From assembly GCA_002439875.1 (NCBI GenBank), contig DJQB01000017.1, positions 8,975 to 72,974 on the forward strand: a DNA stretch of 64,000 nucleotides, written 5' to 3'. Source of the stretch: Bacteroidales bacterium UBA6397 (GTDB taxonomy: Bacteria > Bacteroidota > Bacteroidia > Bacteroidales > UBA932). The notes beneath the pieces are model-generated. The model searched no databases, was not told the origin of the DNA, and saw only the letters and a program-made list of their open reading frames with translations. This document shows positions 18,003 through 27,463 of this stretch, piece after piece. Made by a program: the position numbers and the translations under genes. The number at the start of each line of letters is the position of its first letter. Position 1 is the stretch's first letter.

Positions 18003-19022
18003 CTATTTAACTTCCCAAGTGGAGCCGCTGTGAAGAAGTTCATCCACATTGTGGACCTTAGCCTTTGACTTCACGCTCTCTACCTGCTTGGCGACCTCAT
18101 CCTCATAAGTGATGTCAGGCACCTCTCTGATCACACCGAGGGCCACCGGAAAGTCCGGCCACTTCATGTCGGCAAGCATCATCTGGAGACCAAGATTGTC
18201 GGAATGGCTGTCGTGGGTGAGGACATCATCCTCCGTGACACCATTCTCTCCGATGGTCACGACCTTAAGTCTCCAGCCATCAAGGGCGATTCCCTTGTCA
18301 CGGTTGTTTCCGAATATCATCTTCTCCCCGTCACGCAACACCAGTGTCCTGTCGGCCTTGTGCTCCCTGTCGGAAATCTCAGCATGGGATCCATTATTGA
18401 ATATCACGCAGTTAGTAAGAAACTCCATCACCGAAGTACCCTTGTGTCTTGATGCCGCAAGCATAATTTCTTGATTGAGAGCCAATTCAGTGTCCAAACC
18501 ACGTGCAAAGAAAGTACCTTTGGCTCCCAAAACCAAACTTCCTGGATTGAACGGATGTTCAACTGTTCCGTAAGGCGATGTCTTCGTGATCGCACCGAGC
18601 TTGGATGTCGGGGAATACTGTCCCTTTGTCATACCATAAATCCGATTGTTGAAGAGCATCAGATTGATGTCGATGTTCCTGCGGATGGCATGGATGAAAT
18701 GATTCCCACCGATGGCCAAAGCATCACCGTCACCGCTGACCTGCCAGACGCAGAGTTCCGGATTGGCGACTTTCATGCCGGTCGCTATGGCGGTGGCCCG
18801 GCCGTGAATGCTGTGAAACCCGTAAGTGTCCACATAGTACGGAAGCCTTGATGAGCATCCGATGCCAGAGACAACCACAATCTTGTCCTTGTCTATCCCC
18901 TTCTCCTCGCAAACCTGGGGAAGGGTCCTTTGAAGAGCGGCAAGAACCGAATAGTCCCCGCATCCCGGACACCACCTGATCTCCTGATCGCTCTTAAAAT
19001 CTTTCAATGAATATTTTGGCAT
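18003..19022 (-). CDS. korB: 2-oxoglutarate:ferredoxin oxidoreductase, beta subunit
   Basis: Thiamine-diphosphate subunit, 339 residues. WCPGCGDYSVLAAL (start of the TPP domain), GIGCSSRLPYY, HSIHGRATAIATGMKVANPELCVWQVSGDGDALAIGGNHFIHAIRRNIDINLMLFNNRIYGMTKGQ contains the GDG...N TPP/Mg motif. With KorA it interconverts succinyl-CoA and 2-oxoglutarate using ferredoxin, the usual route in anaerobic Bacteroidales. 13 nt separate it from korA. Confidence 0.95.
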   Translation of the reverse strand: MPKYSLKDFKSDQEIRWCPGCGDYSVLAALQRTLPQVCEEKGIDKDKIVVVSGIGCSSRLPYYVDTYGFHSIHGRATAIATGMKVANPELCVWQVSGDGDALAIGGNHFIHAIRRNIDINLMLFNNRIYGMTKGQYSPTSKLGAITKTSPYGTVEHPFNPGSLVLGAKGTFFARGLDTELALNQEIMLAASRHKGTSVMEFLTNCVIFNNGSHAEISDREHKADRTLVLRDGEKMIFGNNRDKGIALDGWRLKVVTIGENGVTEDDVLTHDSHSDNLGLQMMLADMKWPDFPVALGVIREVPDITYEDEVAKQVESVKSKAKVHNVDELLHSGSTWEVK

Positions 19023-19035
19023 CTACTGTTCCTCC

Positions 19036-20868
19036 CTATAATTGAGCCTTAGCGGCATCCACTATCTCCTTCACAAGGAAGGTCTGTCCCTGGACCTTGT
19101 TGCAGCCCAGATAATTGAACTGAGGGAATATGGTCTTGAGGTAACCGGCGAACTGACCGAGGTTGAGTTCGCAGACTATTATTTTCTTAAAACCGGACAA
19201 CACCTTCTCAGTGTTCTTCGGCAGTGGGTCGATGAAATCGAAATGCACACGGCTGACAGCCTTTCCCGCAGCGCGCAGTTCCTCCGTGGCTGTAAGAATA
19301 TGTCCGTAAGTGCCTCCCCAACCGACAAGCAGGACTTCCCCGCTTTCCGGACCGTCAACAACCAAGTCCGGAATGTCAGCGGCGACACGCGCGACTTTCT
19401 CCGCGCGCTCCCTGACCATCATCTCGTGGTTGGCCGCGTCAGTGGAAAGCACACCCTCGTGCGTTTTCTCAAGGCCTCCCACACGGTGTTCAAGGCCAGG
19501 GGTTCCGGCAGGTGCCCACTTTCGGGCAAGTGTCTTCGGATCTCTCTCGAAAGGATGGAACTTACTTCCATCGGCCTTGGCCAAACGAGGTTTTATGGTT
19601 GGATATTCACTTATTGAGGGAATCTTCCACGGTTCTGAGCCGTTCCCGAGGAAGCCCTCTGAAAGAAGCAGGACCGGAGTCATGTGTTCGAGAGCTATCT
19701 TGGCAGCAGTGAAAGCAGCATCAAAGCAATGTGCCGGAGAGTGAGCGGCAATCACGACCATAGGGCTCTCGCCGTTACGTCCGTAAAGTGCCTCGTTGAG
19801 GTCGGCCTGCTCTGTCTTGGTAGGCAGTCCGGTGCACGGGCCGCCACGCTGCACGTCCACAATCACAAGCGGAAGTTCGGTCATAACTGCCAAACCAAGG
19901 GCTTCAGACTTAAGCGAAAGGCCAGGGCCGGAAGTTGTGGTGACGGCAAGATTGCCGGCAAAGGAAGCACCAATAGCGCAGCATATTCCCGCTATCTCAT
20001 CCTCGGTCTGCATTGTCTTCACCCCAAGGTTCTTGTGTATGGCGAGTTCCTCAAGGATCGCGGTGGCAGGCGTGATCGGATAGGAGCCGCAGAAAAGAGG
20101 CCGTCCGGATTTCTCCGAAGCGGCGATAAGTCCCCAGGCCAGTGCCTGATTGCCTGTTATATTCCTATATATTCCTTTTTCCTGAATGTCCGGGGCAACG
20201 GTGTAGGTGTCGGCGACCGCATGGATGTTGGCGGCGTAGTTGTAGCCGTCGTTTACCACCTTGCGGTTCGGCTCGATCATCTCTGGATGCTTCTTGGCGA
20301 AACGTCCCTCAAGATAGGTATAGACATAGTCCAGCGGACGGCTGTAGATGAAGCAGGCCATTCCGAGGGTGAACATATTCCTGCACTTGTGGACAGAAGC
20401 CACGTCAAGTCCGCTGTCTTTCAGGCTTTCCTCCGTAAGTTTGGTGATCGGAGCAACGATGATGCTTCTGTCCTCTATGTGAAGTTCTTCAAAGGGATTG
20501 CCAGTGAATCCCGCCTTGGTCAGGCCGAAATCGTCGAAGGCGTCCTCGTCCACAAGCACGGTGGCGTTTCTCTTGAGCCACTTTGCGTTAGCCTTGAGGG
20601 CGGCAGGATTCATCGCCACAAGCATATCACAGAAATCACCCGGCGTGTTGACCTTGTGGCTTCCGATGTGAACCTGGAATCCGGAGACGCCGGCCACAGT
20701 CCCCTTCGGGGCTCTGATCTCAGCCGGATAGTCCGGAAATGTGGAAAGGCCGTTACCATAGACTGCCGACAAGTTCGCGAACAGCGTTCCGGTAAGTTGC
20801 ATACCGTCACCGGAATCCCCGGCGAATCTTATCACAACATCCTTAGCATCAATAACCTTATGTTGCAT
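19036..20868 (-). CDS. korA: 2-oxoglutarate:ferredoxin oxidoreductase, fused gamma-alpha subunit
   Basis: 610 residues. The N-terminal gamma domain (~1-190; VIRFAGDSGDGMQLTGTLFANLSA, then FPDYPAEIRAPKGTVAGVSGFQVHIGS) is fused to the alpha pyrimidine-binding domain (~215-610; GNQALAWGLIAASEKSGRPLFCGSYPITPATAILEELA, TTTSGPGLSLKSEALGLAVMTELPLVIVDVQRGGPCTGLPTKTEQADL). This gamma-alpha fusion is common for KorA in Bacteroidota. No iron-sulfur ferredoxin domain is present, as expected. Seven GAATAT/ATATTC hexamers lie within the gene. Confidence 0.95.
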   Translation of the reverse strand: MQHKVIDAKDVVIRFAGDSGDGMQLTGTLFANLSAVYGNGLSTFPDYPAEIRAPKGTVAGVSGFQVHIGSHKVNTPGDFCDMLVAMNPAALKANAKWLKRNATVLVDEDAFDDFGLTKAGFTGNPFEELHIEDRSIIVAPITKLTEESLKDSGLDVASVHKCRNMFTLGMACFIYSRPLDYVYTYLEGRFAKKHPEMIEPNRKVVNDGYNYAANIHAVADTYTVAPDIQEKGIYRNITGNQALAWGLIAASEKSGRPLFCGSYPITPATAILEELAIHKNLGVKTMQTEDEIAGICCAIGASFAGNLAVTTTSGPGLSLKSEALGLAVMTELPLVIVDVQRGGPCTGLPTKTEQADLNEALYGRNGESPMVVIAAHSPAHCFDAAFTAAKIALEHMTPVLLLSEGFLGNGSEPWKIPSISEYPTIKPRLAKADGSKFHPFERDPKTLARKWAPAGTPGLEHRVGGLEKTHEGVLSTDAANHEMMVRERAEKVARVAADIPDLVVDGPESGEVLLVGWGGTYGHILTATEELRAAGKAVSRVHFDFIDPLPKNTEKVLSGFKKIIVCELNLGQFAGYLKTIFPQFNYLGCNKVQGQTFLVKEIVDAAKAQL

Positions 20869-20909
20869 TTCTGTTTTTAAGAATATTAGTGTTGAATAAA
20901 AATTCCTTA

Positions 20910-20940
20910 CAAATTAAAGCATAAAAAGCAGAATAACCAA
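20910..20940 (-). promoter_or_regulatory. Probable korA-korB-gdhA promoter
   Basis: On the minus strand TTAATTTG (20917-20910; one mismatch to TAnnTTTG) is preceded 20 nt upstream by TTG (20940-20938), matching the Bacteroidota promoter layout. It lies 42 nt before the korA ATG. Confidence 0.4.
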
Positions 20941-20984
20941 CAGATTCTCCGAAAAGATTCTATCTGCGTACACAGGGAACGGGC

Positions 20985-21010
20985 AAAAAATAAGGGCAGA
21001 CATCTCTGCC
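20985..21010 (-). terminator. Probable terminator after ompH
   Basis: Minus strand: GGCAGA-GATG-TCTGCC hairpin (20995-21010) followed by CTTATTTTTT. It lies 43 nt beyond the ompH stop and before the korA promoter. Confidence 0.55.
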
Positions 21011-21052
21011 GCCCTCATTTACTTGTTCACTTGCCCGTCACAAGTCTCTTTC

Positions 21053-21619
21053 TTACTGCTGATTCTGACCCTGCTGCTGCGCCTGAAGCTCCTTCTGGAG
21101 ATCCTCGATGGTTCTGCCCTCCGGAATGTTCAATGCCTTCCTAGCGTCTGGGGTAAGATCCATGCACTGCGTCTTGTCGACATAGAGGAACTGGGAAGTC
21201 TCGAAAACAAACAGGTAGCCACCGGCCTTGGCAAGTGTCTCAACTGCCTCCTGCGCCTTCTTATAGATAGGGTCCATCAACTGCTGGTTCTGCTGCTGGA
21301 GTTCGGCCTGGATTGACTGCTGGAACTCCTGGATCCTCTGCTGGATGTCAGCAAGTTCCTTCTCCTTGCTGGCCTTGATGGCCGGAGTCCAGGTCGTCTG
21401 CTTCTGTTGGTATTCACTGTACTTGCTCTGAGCCTCATCCATCATGCTCTGGAGGGTCTCCTGCGCCTCTTTCTGAGCAGCCTGCATCTGCGACCTGGCC
21501 GCATCCGCCTCCGGCATGAGCATCACAAGTTCATTGAAGTCAACATAAGCGAACTTCGCCTGAGCCGAAGCCGTCAGAGTAAACAACGCCATTGCGGCGA
21601 TCATAAGAATCTTTTTCAT
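21053..21619 (-). CDS. OmpH/Skp-family periplasmic chaperone
   Basis: 188 residues: signal peptide (MKKILMIAAMALFTLTASAQA), then KFAYVDFNELVMLMPE, the usual 'iayVd...l...P' start of mature OmpH, then a long Gln/Glu/Ala-rich coiled coil (about 40-120), as in the Skp tentacles. It should escort unfolded outer-membrane proteins to the BAM complex. It stands directly downstream of bamA on the same strand, the standard Bacteroidota arrangement. A second OmpH is encoded at 26796-27461. Confidence 0.9.
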   Translation of the reverse strand: MKKILMIAAMALFTLTASAQAKFAYVDFNELVMLMPEADAARSQMQAAQKEAQETLQSMMDEAQSKYSEYQQKQTTWTPAIKASKEKELADIQQRIQEFQQSIQAELQQQNQQLMDPIYKKAQEAVETLAKAGGYLFVFETSQFLYVDKTQCMDLTPDARKALNIPEGRTIEDLQKELQAQQQGQNQQ

Positions 21620-21676
21620 CTTTATAGCTTTTTATCAGTTTCGTGTTTATTCCAAATGCAAATGTAAGAATATTAT

Positions 21677-24277
21677 TTAGAATTGTTGTCCGATCAGGAA
21701 GTGGAACTGGCTTCTGTTCCTCTTCTCAGGATTGTCGAAGCCGTAGCCCCAGTCAATACCAAGCAGGCCGATCATCGGGAGGAACACCCTCACGCCTACT
21801 CCTGCTGAGCGCTTGATCTGGAACGGATTGAATTTCTTGATGTCAGACCAGCAGTTACCTCCCTCAAGGAAGCCCAGAACGTAAATCGTGGACTGAGGCT
21901 GAAGGATGACAGGGTAACGGAACTCCATCGTGAACTTGTCATAGACATTGCCGGCATAGTAGCCGTTGGAGTTGTACGGAGTCTCAGACCAAGGGGTAAG
22001 CGAGTAGTTCTCGTAGCCACGCAGGGCGATGATGTCCGCGCCATAGGTGTCGTAACCCGACATTCCGTCACCGCCGACCCTGAAGCCTTCGAACGGTGAA
22101 TATCCCCATTTGCGGTTATAATAGCCGAGGTAGCCGAACTGCGCGCGGCTCATGATGACGAAGTCACCGATGACTTTTGTATAGAGTTCGCCGCTGAGTT
22201 TCCACTTGTGGTACTCGATCCACTTGTAACGTTCGGCGGAACTCCAGTTGTCGTAGTTGATGTCCTTGTAGCTTGAGACTTTCGTAGGGTTGCCGTTGGC
22301 GTCAAGAGTGCCGAGATCCTTCTTTCTGAACAAAGAATAAGGAGGAGTGAGCTGAAGGCTGGCGCTGAAGTTTGATCCCATACGAGGGTAAATCTGCTGA
22401 TCGGTGGAGTTTCGGCTCAGGCTGATCGTGTAGCTAAGGTTATGGGACTTGCCGTCGTTGAACATGAAGTAACCGTCAATCCAGTTCTTGAGGTCATAAA
22501 TCTGCCAGTTGAGGCCGTTGTAGAGCACAAAGTAGTTGTCCGGCCATTTCAATCTGGTACCGATGCCTGCTGAGAACCCATAGACCTGCATTACCTTGTC
22601 GTTGGAGAGCAGTCCGATCGTAAGATAGGAGTTCGTCTGACGAGTATAGTAGGCCTGAAGGTTCAGTGACGTAGGCTTCTTGGCGAAAAGCCAAGGCTCG
22701 GAGAATCCGAAGACCAGCGAGGTGTAGTAGGTTCCGTTCGTCTGGAAACGAAGCGAAAGATTCTGCGCGTCACCCAGAGGAACCGGTCTCCAGGCGTTCT
22801 TGTCGAACATGCGCTTAGTGGAGAAGTTGTTGAAGTTCACTCCGACAGTCGCCACGAAAGTATTCATACCCCAACCTCCGGAGAGTTCCAGCTGGCTGGA
22901 AGGTTTCTCAGTCACGTTATAGACAAGATCCACAGTGTTGTTCAACTGGTTCGTGAGTATGGAATAGCCTTTAGAAGGATCCGCGATGGCCTCTGGATCA
23001 AACTGTCCCAAGGATGCGATTTCCCTTATGGATCTCTCGAAATCGGTCTGGCTGAAAAGATAGCCCGGCCTCGTGGCGAGTTGCCTGCGGACCACTCTCT
23101 CATTGGTAAGGGTGTTGCCGTTTATGACGATATTATTGAGAGTTGCCTGCTTGCCTTCCGAGATTCTCATCTCAACATCCACGGAATCCCCTTCGATGTT
23201 CAATTCGACAGGAGTCACATTGAAGAAAAGGTAACCATTGTCACGATAGATCTTGGAGACATCCTGGTCGCCTTGCTTGCCTCCGCCCAAAAGCCTTTTC
23301 TGCATAGTCACCACATCGTAAGGATCACCCTTGCGGATGTTCAGGATCTCATTGAGCTGGTCAGTCGAATAAACAGAGTTGCCTGTCCAGGAGATGTTCC
23401 TGAAATAGTATTTCTTGCCCTGGTCAATCTTGAGATCGATTCCGAGCCTGTCCGGTGTCACATAGTAGATGGAATCCTTTACTATGCGTGCGTCACGGAA
23501 ACCGGCCTCGTTAAGCTTGCTTATGAGGTTGATTTTGTCGTTGGGATATTCCTTCTGATTGAATTTCTTGCTGTTGAAGAAGTTGTACCATTTTTTCGCC
23601 TTGGTCTTCTTCATGGAGCGGGACAGTTTGAAGTCTGAGAAGCCCTCCGTTCCCTCGAATTTGATGTCACGGATTCTTACTTTCGTACCACGATCCACCG
23701 CGAAATTCACTTTGATGGCATTCCTTACAATGGAATCCTTCTGGGTCTGGACATCCACCTTACAGTTAAGGAATCCTTTGTCTGCGTAGAAACGCTTGAT
23801 GATGTCAGTTGAAGTCTTTGCAACATATTCCGAGAACTCCCCGCCACGACGAAGGCCCAGCCTCTCTTCCAAATCCTTTCGCTCCCCATTACGGACACCG
23901 GTAAAAAGCCATCTGGAGACCCTTGGACGCTCTTGAATCCTAATCACAAAAAAAGCGGAATCCTTGTTTTCGCTCAGGTGATCCAATTCAAGGGCCACAT
24001 TCTCGAAGTACCTCTGCGTCCACAATCTAGACACGATTGATGAAAGATCGTCACTCGGAACCGTCACCCTCATACCCTTCTGAAGACCGGTAAGAGAGAT
24101 GATCTGTTGGTCAGAAAATTGATGATTCCCTTCCACTGTTACACCACCCACAAAATAATTCTTAGGATGGTCATAATCAACTTCCCCGGCAACTAATGAC
24201 TTTCCGACTTCCTGGCCCATGACAGGTAAAGCAACGAGAGCCAAGGCAAAGAAACACAAAATACGATATGCTTTCAT
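21677..24277 (-). CDS. bamA: Outer-membrane protein assembly factor BamA
   Basis: Central barrel of the BAM complex, about 866 residues. The start at 24277 gives a good signal peptide (MKAYRILCFFALALVALPVMGQ). About five POTRA domains (to ~430) start with YFVGGVTVEGNHQFSDQQIISLTGLQKG; the C-terminal Omp85 barrel includes MVxxRGYENYSLTPW-like and VGVRVFLPMIGLLGIDWGYGFD blocks and ends in FHFLIGQQF with a terminal Phe. Upstream uppS ends 42 nt before this start; ompH follows after 57 nt. Confidence 0.95.
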   Translation of the reverse strand: MKAYRILCFFALALVALPVMGQEVGKSLVAGEVDYDHPKNYFVGGVTVEGNHQFSDQQIISLTGLQKGMRVTVPSDDLSSIVSRLWTQRYFENVALELDHLSENKDSAFFVIRIQERPRVSRWLFTGVRNGERKDLEERLGLRRGGEFSEYVAKTSTDIIKRFYADKGFLNCKVDVQTQKDSIVRNAIKVNFAVDRGTKVRIRDIKFEGTEGFSDFKLSRSMKKTKAKKWYNFFNSKKFNQKEYPNDKINLISKLNEAGFRDARIVKDSIYYVTPDRLGIDLKIDQGKKYYFRNISWTGNSVYSTDQLNEILNIRKGDPYDVVTMQKRLLGGGKQGDQDVSKIYRDNGYLFFNVTPVELNIEGDSVDVEMRISEGKQATLNNIVINGNTLTNERVVRRQLATRPGYLFSQTDFERSIREIASLGQFDPEAIADPSKGYSILTNQLNNTVDLVYNVTEKPSSQLELSGGWGMNTFVATVGVNFNNFSTKRMFDKNAWRPVPLGDAQNLSLRFQTNGTYYTSLVFGFSEPWLFAKKPTSLNLQAYYTRQTNSYLTIGLLSNDKVMQVYGFSAGIGTRLKWPDNYFVLYNGLNWQIYDLKNWIDGYFMFNDGKSHNLSYTISLSRNSTDQQIYPRMGSNFSASLQLTPPYSLFRKKDLGTLDANGNPTKVSSYKDINYDNWSSAERYKWIEYHKWKLSGELYTKVIGDFVIMSRAQFGYLGYYNRKWGYSPFEGFRVGGDGMSGYDTYGADIIALRGYENYSLTPWSETPYNSNGYYAGNVYDKFTMEFRYPVILQPQSTIYVLGFLEGGNCWSDIKKFNPFQIKRSAGVGVRVFLPMIGLLGIDWGYGFDNPEKRNRSQFHFLIGQQF

Positions 24278-24318
24278 CAAATAAGAGTTCATTGAATTAA
24301 GATGCAAATATACGCAAG

Positions 24319-25044
24319 TTATTTAACTTTTCCATATCTGCGATTCCGATGAGAATATTCCTCAAGCGCCGCGCGGAACTCTTCCCGCCTGAAATCCGGC
24401 CACAGAGTGTCCACAAAAAGGAATTCCGAATATGCCGCCTGCCAGAGGAGGTAATTGCTGAGCCTTTCCTCTCCCGAAGTACGGATGATCAAGTCCGGGT
24501 CTGGGATTCCTGCTGTGACAAGGTAGCGGCTAAAATCCTCAGTTTCCACGTTTTCTAGGCCCTGAGGATCATCAGAATATTCTTTAGCCATCTTTTTGGC
24601 GGCCTGTAGGATGTCCCACTTGCCGCTATAACTAAAGAAAACCACCAAGGTGAGCAAAGGTTCCTTGCCCGGTGCCGGCTCGGTTTTATTTTCTGCCTGC
24701 CGGATCGCGTCCAAGAGTTCCGGACTCAGTTTGGAAGTGTTGCCAAGAACACGGAACTTGACACCTTTCGCGGCGAGAGAATCTATCTCGTCAGCTATAG
24801 CCTTCAACATCAAGCCCATAAGAGAGCCGACCTCATTCTCGGGGCGTCCCCAGTTCTCTTCCGAAAAAGCGAAAAGCGAAAGGTATTTGACCCCGGTTTC
24901 GGCGGCGGTCTCGACACAGACCCTCACGCTTTCGACCCCCTCGAAATGGCCGGCGACTCTTTCCTTGCCCCTCTGTCGCGCCCACCTTCCGTTGCCGTCC
25001 ATGATGATGGACACATGAGACGGTATGTTGTTGATTTCGTCCAT
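24319..25044 (-). CDS. uppS: Undecaprenyl diphosphate synthase (cis-prenyltransferase)
   Basis: Makes the C55 lipid carrier for peptidoglycan and surface glycans. 241 residues with the family motifs HVSIIMDGNGRWARQRGKERVAGH (catalytic Asp and Arg), LFAFSEENWGRPENEV, and RTSGEERLSNYLLWQAAYSEFLFVDTLWPDF near the C-terminus. It follows nadK after 15 nt and precedes bamA. Confidence 0.96.
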   Translation of the reverse strand: MDEINNIPSHVSIIMDGNGRWARQRGKERVAGHFEGVESVRVCVETAAETGVKYLSLFAFSEENWGRPENEVGSLMGLMLKAIADEIDSLAAKGVKFRVLGNTSKLSPELLDAIRQAENKTEPAPGKEPLLTLVVFFSYSGKWDILQAAKKMAKEYSDDPQGLENVETEDFSRYLVTAGIPDPDLIIRTSGEERLSNYLLWQAAYSEFLFVDTLWPDFRREEFRAALEEYSHRNRRYGKVK

Positions 25045-25059
25045 TTATTCACAAAATTG

Positions 25060-25887
25060 TCATTCACCACTGTTCCGGATGTCCTCTCCCCAGAACAGCT
25101 TTGTTGTCAAAGCCTTTATAAAACTGGTATTTTTTAGACGAACCCTCTTTAGCGAAAACTGTGCCACCTTGACTTCAAGGGTCGAGGAGGGCACAATAAG
25201 ATGGTTTCTGTTGTCCATCGAAAGCATGACACCATCGTCCCTGGATCTCATGGAGACAGAAATTCTGGTGGTGTCCGGAACCACTAGCGGACGGGCGTTC
25301 AGGTTGTGCGGGGCAATCGGCGCGATGATCAGGACTTTCGCCTCAGGCGAGCAGATCGGTCCGCCCACACTCAATGAATATGCCGTGGATCCGGAGCTGG
25401 TGGCCACAAGAAGCCCGTCAGCCCAGTATGTCGGCAGAGGATGTCCGTCAATAGTCACGTCAATTCCGAGAAGCGCGGCGCCGGAACGGTGAACGGAGAC
25501 CTCATTGAGGGAATAAGGCCAGAACAGCGGACCTGTGTCCGGACCGCCTCCGGACACACTGGTGTCCAGCAACTCCCGGTCTTCAAGGTACCAGCCCCCA
25601 GTCAGAAGAGCCTCGCAGGCCTCTTCGGGGCTATATTCGGAAAGGAATCCCAGCCGTCCAAGGTTAACCCCGAGAATCGGGATCCCGGACTTGCCCACAC
25701 ATTGGGAAGCCGAGAGAAAAGTTCCGTCGCCTCCGACACTCATAACCAGACCGGTACCAGGAAGGATGTCCTCTCCCCCGCCGATCCCGTAAAGGTCAAA
25801 CGACTCTTTTCTCAGTCTCTCCAGCATAAGGGAAAGTCTTTCCTCACGCATCGCGCCACCTTCCCTGGAATATACTGCTATCTTCAT
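25060..25887 (-). CDS. nadK: NAD kinase
   Basis: Phosphorylates NAD to NADP. About 275 residues from the ATG at 25887 (MKIAVYSREGG); upstream in-frame sequence to 25953 looks non-coding. The signature VMSVGGDGTFLSASQ (GGDG) lies near residue 70, with the second family block DGLLVATSSGSTAYSLSVGGPI near 180. Divergent from pdxJ; a TATTTTTG box (25965-25958, minus strand) may be its -7 element. Confidence 0.95.
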   Translation of the reverse strand: MKIAVYSREGGAMREERLSLMLERLRKESFDLYGIGGGEDILPGTGLVMSVGGDGTFLSASQCVGKSGIPILGVNLGRLGFLSEYSPEEACEALLTGGWYLEDRELLDTSVSGGGPDTGPLFWPYSLNEVSVHRSGAALLGIDVTIDGHPLPTYWADGLLVATSSGSTAYSLSVGGPICSPEAKVLIIAPIAPHNLNARPLVVPDTTRISVSMRSRDDGVMLSMDNRNHLIVPSSTLEVKVAQFSLKRVRLKNTSFIKALTTKLFWGEDIRNSGE

Positions 25888-26035
25888 CAATGCCTTGCCG
25901 CTTACAAAAAAACTTGGCAATCCTTGTTTAATTTCTGACGGTTGCCAAATCATTTCTCAAAAATAGCACAATTCTGCATAAAACTGAACAGAAATCATTA
26001 TTTTTGTATGTTTTATGTTTATATCGTTTATGGAC

Positions 26036-26755
26036 ATGACCAGACTTAGTGTGAACATCAACAAGATCGCGACCCTGCGCAACGCCCGCGGAGGAAATAT
26101 GCCGGATGTGGAGAAGGCGGCGATTGACTGTGAAAGATTCGGGGCGGAAGGCATAACCGTCCATCCGAGACCAGACGAAAGACACATCAGATACTCGGAC
26201 GTGAGAGCCATCAGGCCGATGGTGACGACCGAGTTCAACATAGAGGGTAATCCTATTCCAAGCTTCGTTGACCTTGTGCTTGAGGTTGTGCCCGATCAGG
26301 TTACCCTCGTCCCGGACGCGCACGACGCCATCACATCAAACGCGGGATGGGACACAATCACAAACAAGGAATTTCTCACAGACATCTGCGCGCGGTTCAA
26401 AGAGAAGGGAATCCGCACATCAATATTCATAGACCCCTCCCCAGCCATGGCCGAAGGGGCCAAAGCCTGTGGCTGCGACCGTGTGGAACTTTACACGGCG
26501 GACTACGCCGCCGGGTATTCCGCCGGACGCGGAAAGGCGATAGCCCCGTACCTTGAGACCGCCAAGGCCGCCAGGGAACTGGGACTGGGTCTTAACGCCG
26601 GGCATGATCTGAACCTGGAGAACCTGGAGTATTTCATCAGGACAATCCCGTGGACGGATGAGGTCTCGATCGGCCACGCCATCATCTGCGACGCCCTTTA
26701 CATGGGGTTGGAGAAAACTATCCAGGCATATCTGTCAAAGATTAAGATTTTTTAA
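26036..26755 (+). CDS. pdxJ: Pyridoxine 5'-phosphate synthase
   Basis: Last step of the DXP-dependent vitamin B6 route: condenses 3-amino-2-oxopropyl phosphate with 1-deoxyxylulose 5-phosphate. 239 residues from the ATG at 26036 (MTRLSVNINKIATLRNARGG); ATGs at 26030 and 26015 are alternatives. Blocks ERFGAEGITVHPRPDERHIR, TTEFNIEG, and LGLNAGHDLNLENLEYF are family hallmarks. A TATTTTTG box at 25999-26006 is a candidate -7 element. Confidence 0.95.
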   Translation: MTRLSVNINKIATLRNARGGNMPDVEKAAIDCERFGAEGITVHPRPDERHIRYSDVRAIRPMVTTEFNIEGNPIPSFVDLVLEVVPDQVTLVPDAHDAITSNAGWDTITNKEFLTDICARFKEKGIRTSIFIDPSPAMAEGAKACGCDRVELYTADYAAGYSAGRGKAIAPYLETAKAARELGLGLNAGHDLNLENLEYFIRTIPWTDEVSIGHAIICDALYMGLEKTIQAYLSKIKIF

Positions 26756-26795
26756 TTACTTTTGTAAGCTTGAATATTAACAAAAGAACAATAAA

Positions 26796-27461
26796 ATGAA
26801 ACAGACACCACTGATTATCAGCGTCATAGCCCTTGTTGCTGTGGCTGCATTGGGAATTATCCAACTCACTTCAAACGGTAACGGCAGCAAGAAGGCCACT
26901 TCAGGGGAAGTCGTCGAGGCCACGGCCCAGGCCGGTTCGATAGTATGGTTCGACCTTGACAGGGTACTCAACGAGTACGACATGGCGAATGACCTCAGAT
27001 CAGTGGTTGAGACCAAGGTCCAGGGTATCCAGGAGGAGATCACAAGGAGGGGGAACAAACTCCAGAGTGATGTTAACAAGTTCCAGTCCGACCTTGACAA
27101 GGGTCTTCTCGTGCGTTCGGTGGCCGAGCAGAGGAATCTCAAGCTTCAGGAGCAGCAGAACAACTTCAACAACTACGCCGCCCAGAAGCAGCAGGAGATC
27201 GCCGAGGAGCAGCAGGTTATGATGAACCAGATCGGTGACGCCATCAAGACGTTCCTAGACAAGTTCAACGAGGAACACAAGTACGCCATGATCATCGCTA
27301 CACAGGGCAGCGTCCTTCCAGCCCCGGTGGCCACTGGCGACCCAGAGCTTGATGTGACGGAAGCTATTCTGGTCGGCCTCAATGACGAGTACATCCAGAA
27401 CAGAGGCAAGGGCGGAAAAACCGTTCCGGCATCCGCTTCGGAAGAGTCTAAAGCCAAGTAG
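26796..27461 (+). CDS. OmpH/Skp-like protein with N-terminal membrane anchor
   Basis: 221 residues. An N-terminal hydrophobic segment (LIISVIALVAVAALGIIQL, about 5-24) acts as anchor or uncleaved signal; then SIVWFDLDRVLNEYDMA matches the start of OmpH domains, followed by a Gln-rich coiled coil (~75-150). It is a second, diverged Skp relative. It lies 40 nt after pdxJ and two bases ahead of a glycosyltransferase gene. Confidence 0.8.
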   Translation: MKQTPLIISVIALVAVAALGIIQLTSNGNGSKKATSGEVVEATAQAGSIVWFDLDRVLNEYDMANDLRSVVETKVQGIQEEITRRGNKLQSDVNKFQSDLDKGLLVRSVAEQRNLKLQEQQNNFNNYAAQKQQEIAEEQQVMMNQIGDAIKTFLDKFNEEHKYAMIIATQGSVLPAPVATGDPELDVTEAILVGLNDEYIQNRGKGGKTVPASASEESKAK

Positions 27462-27463
27462 CT

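Noticed and set aside
19684..20880. 398-codon plus-strand frame inside korA
   Set aside because: Antisense shadow of the well-supported korA gene.
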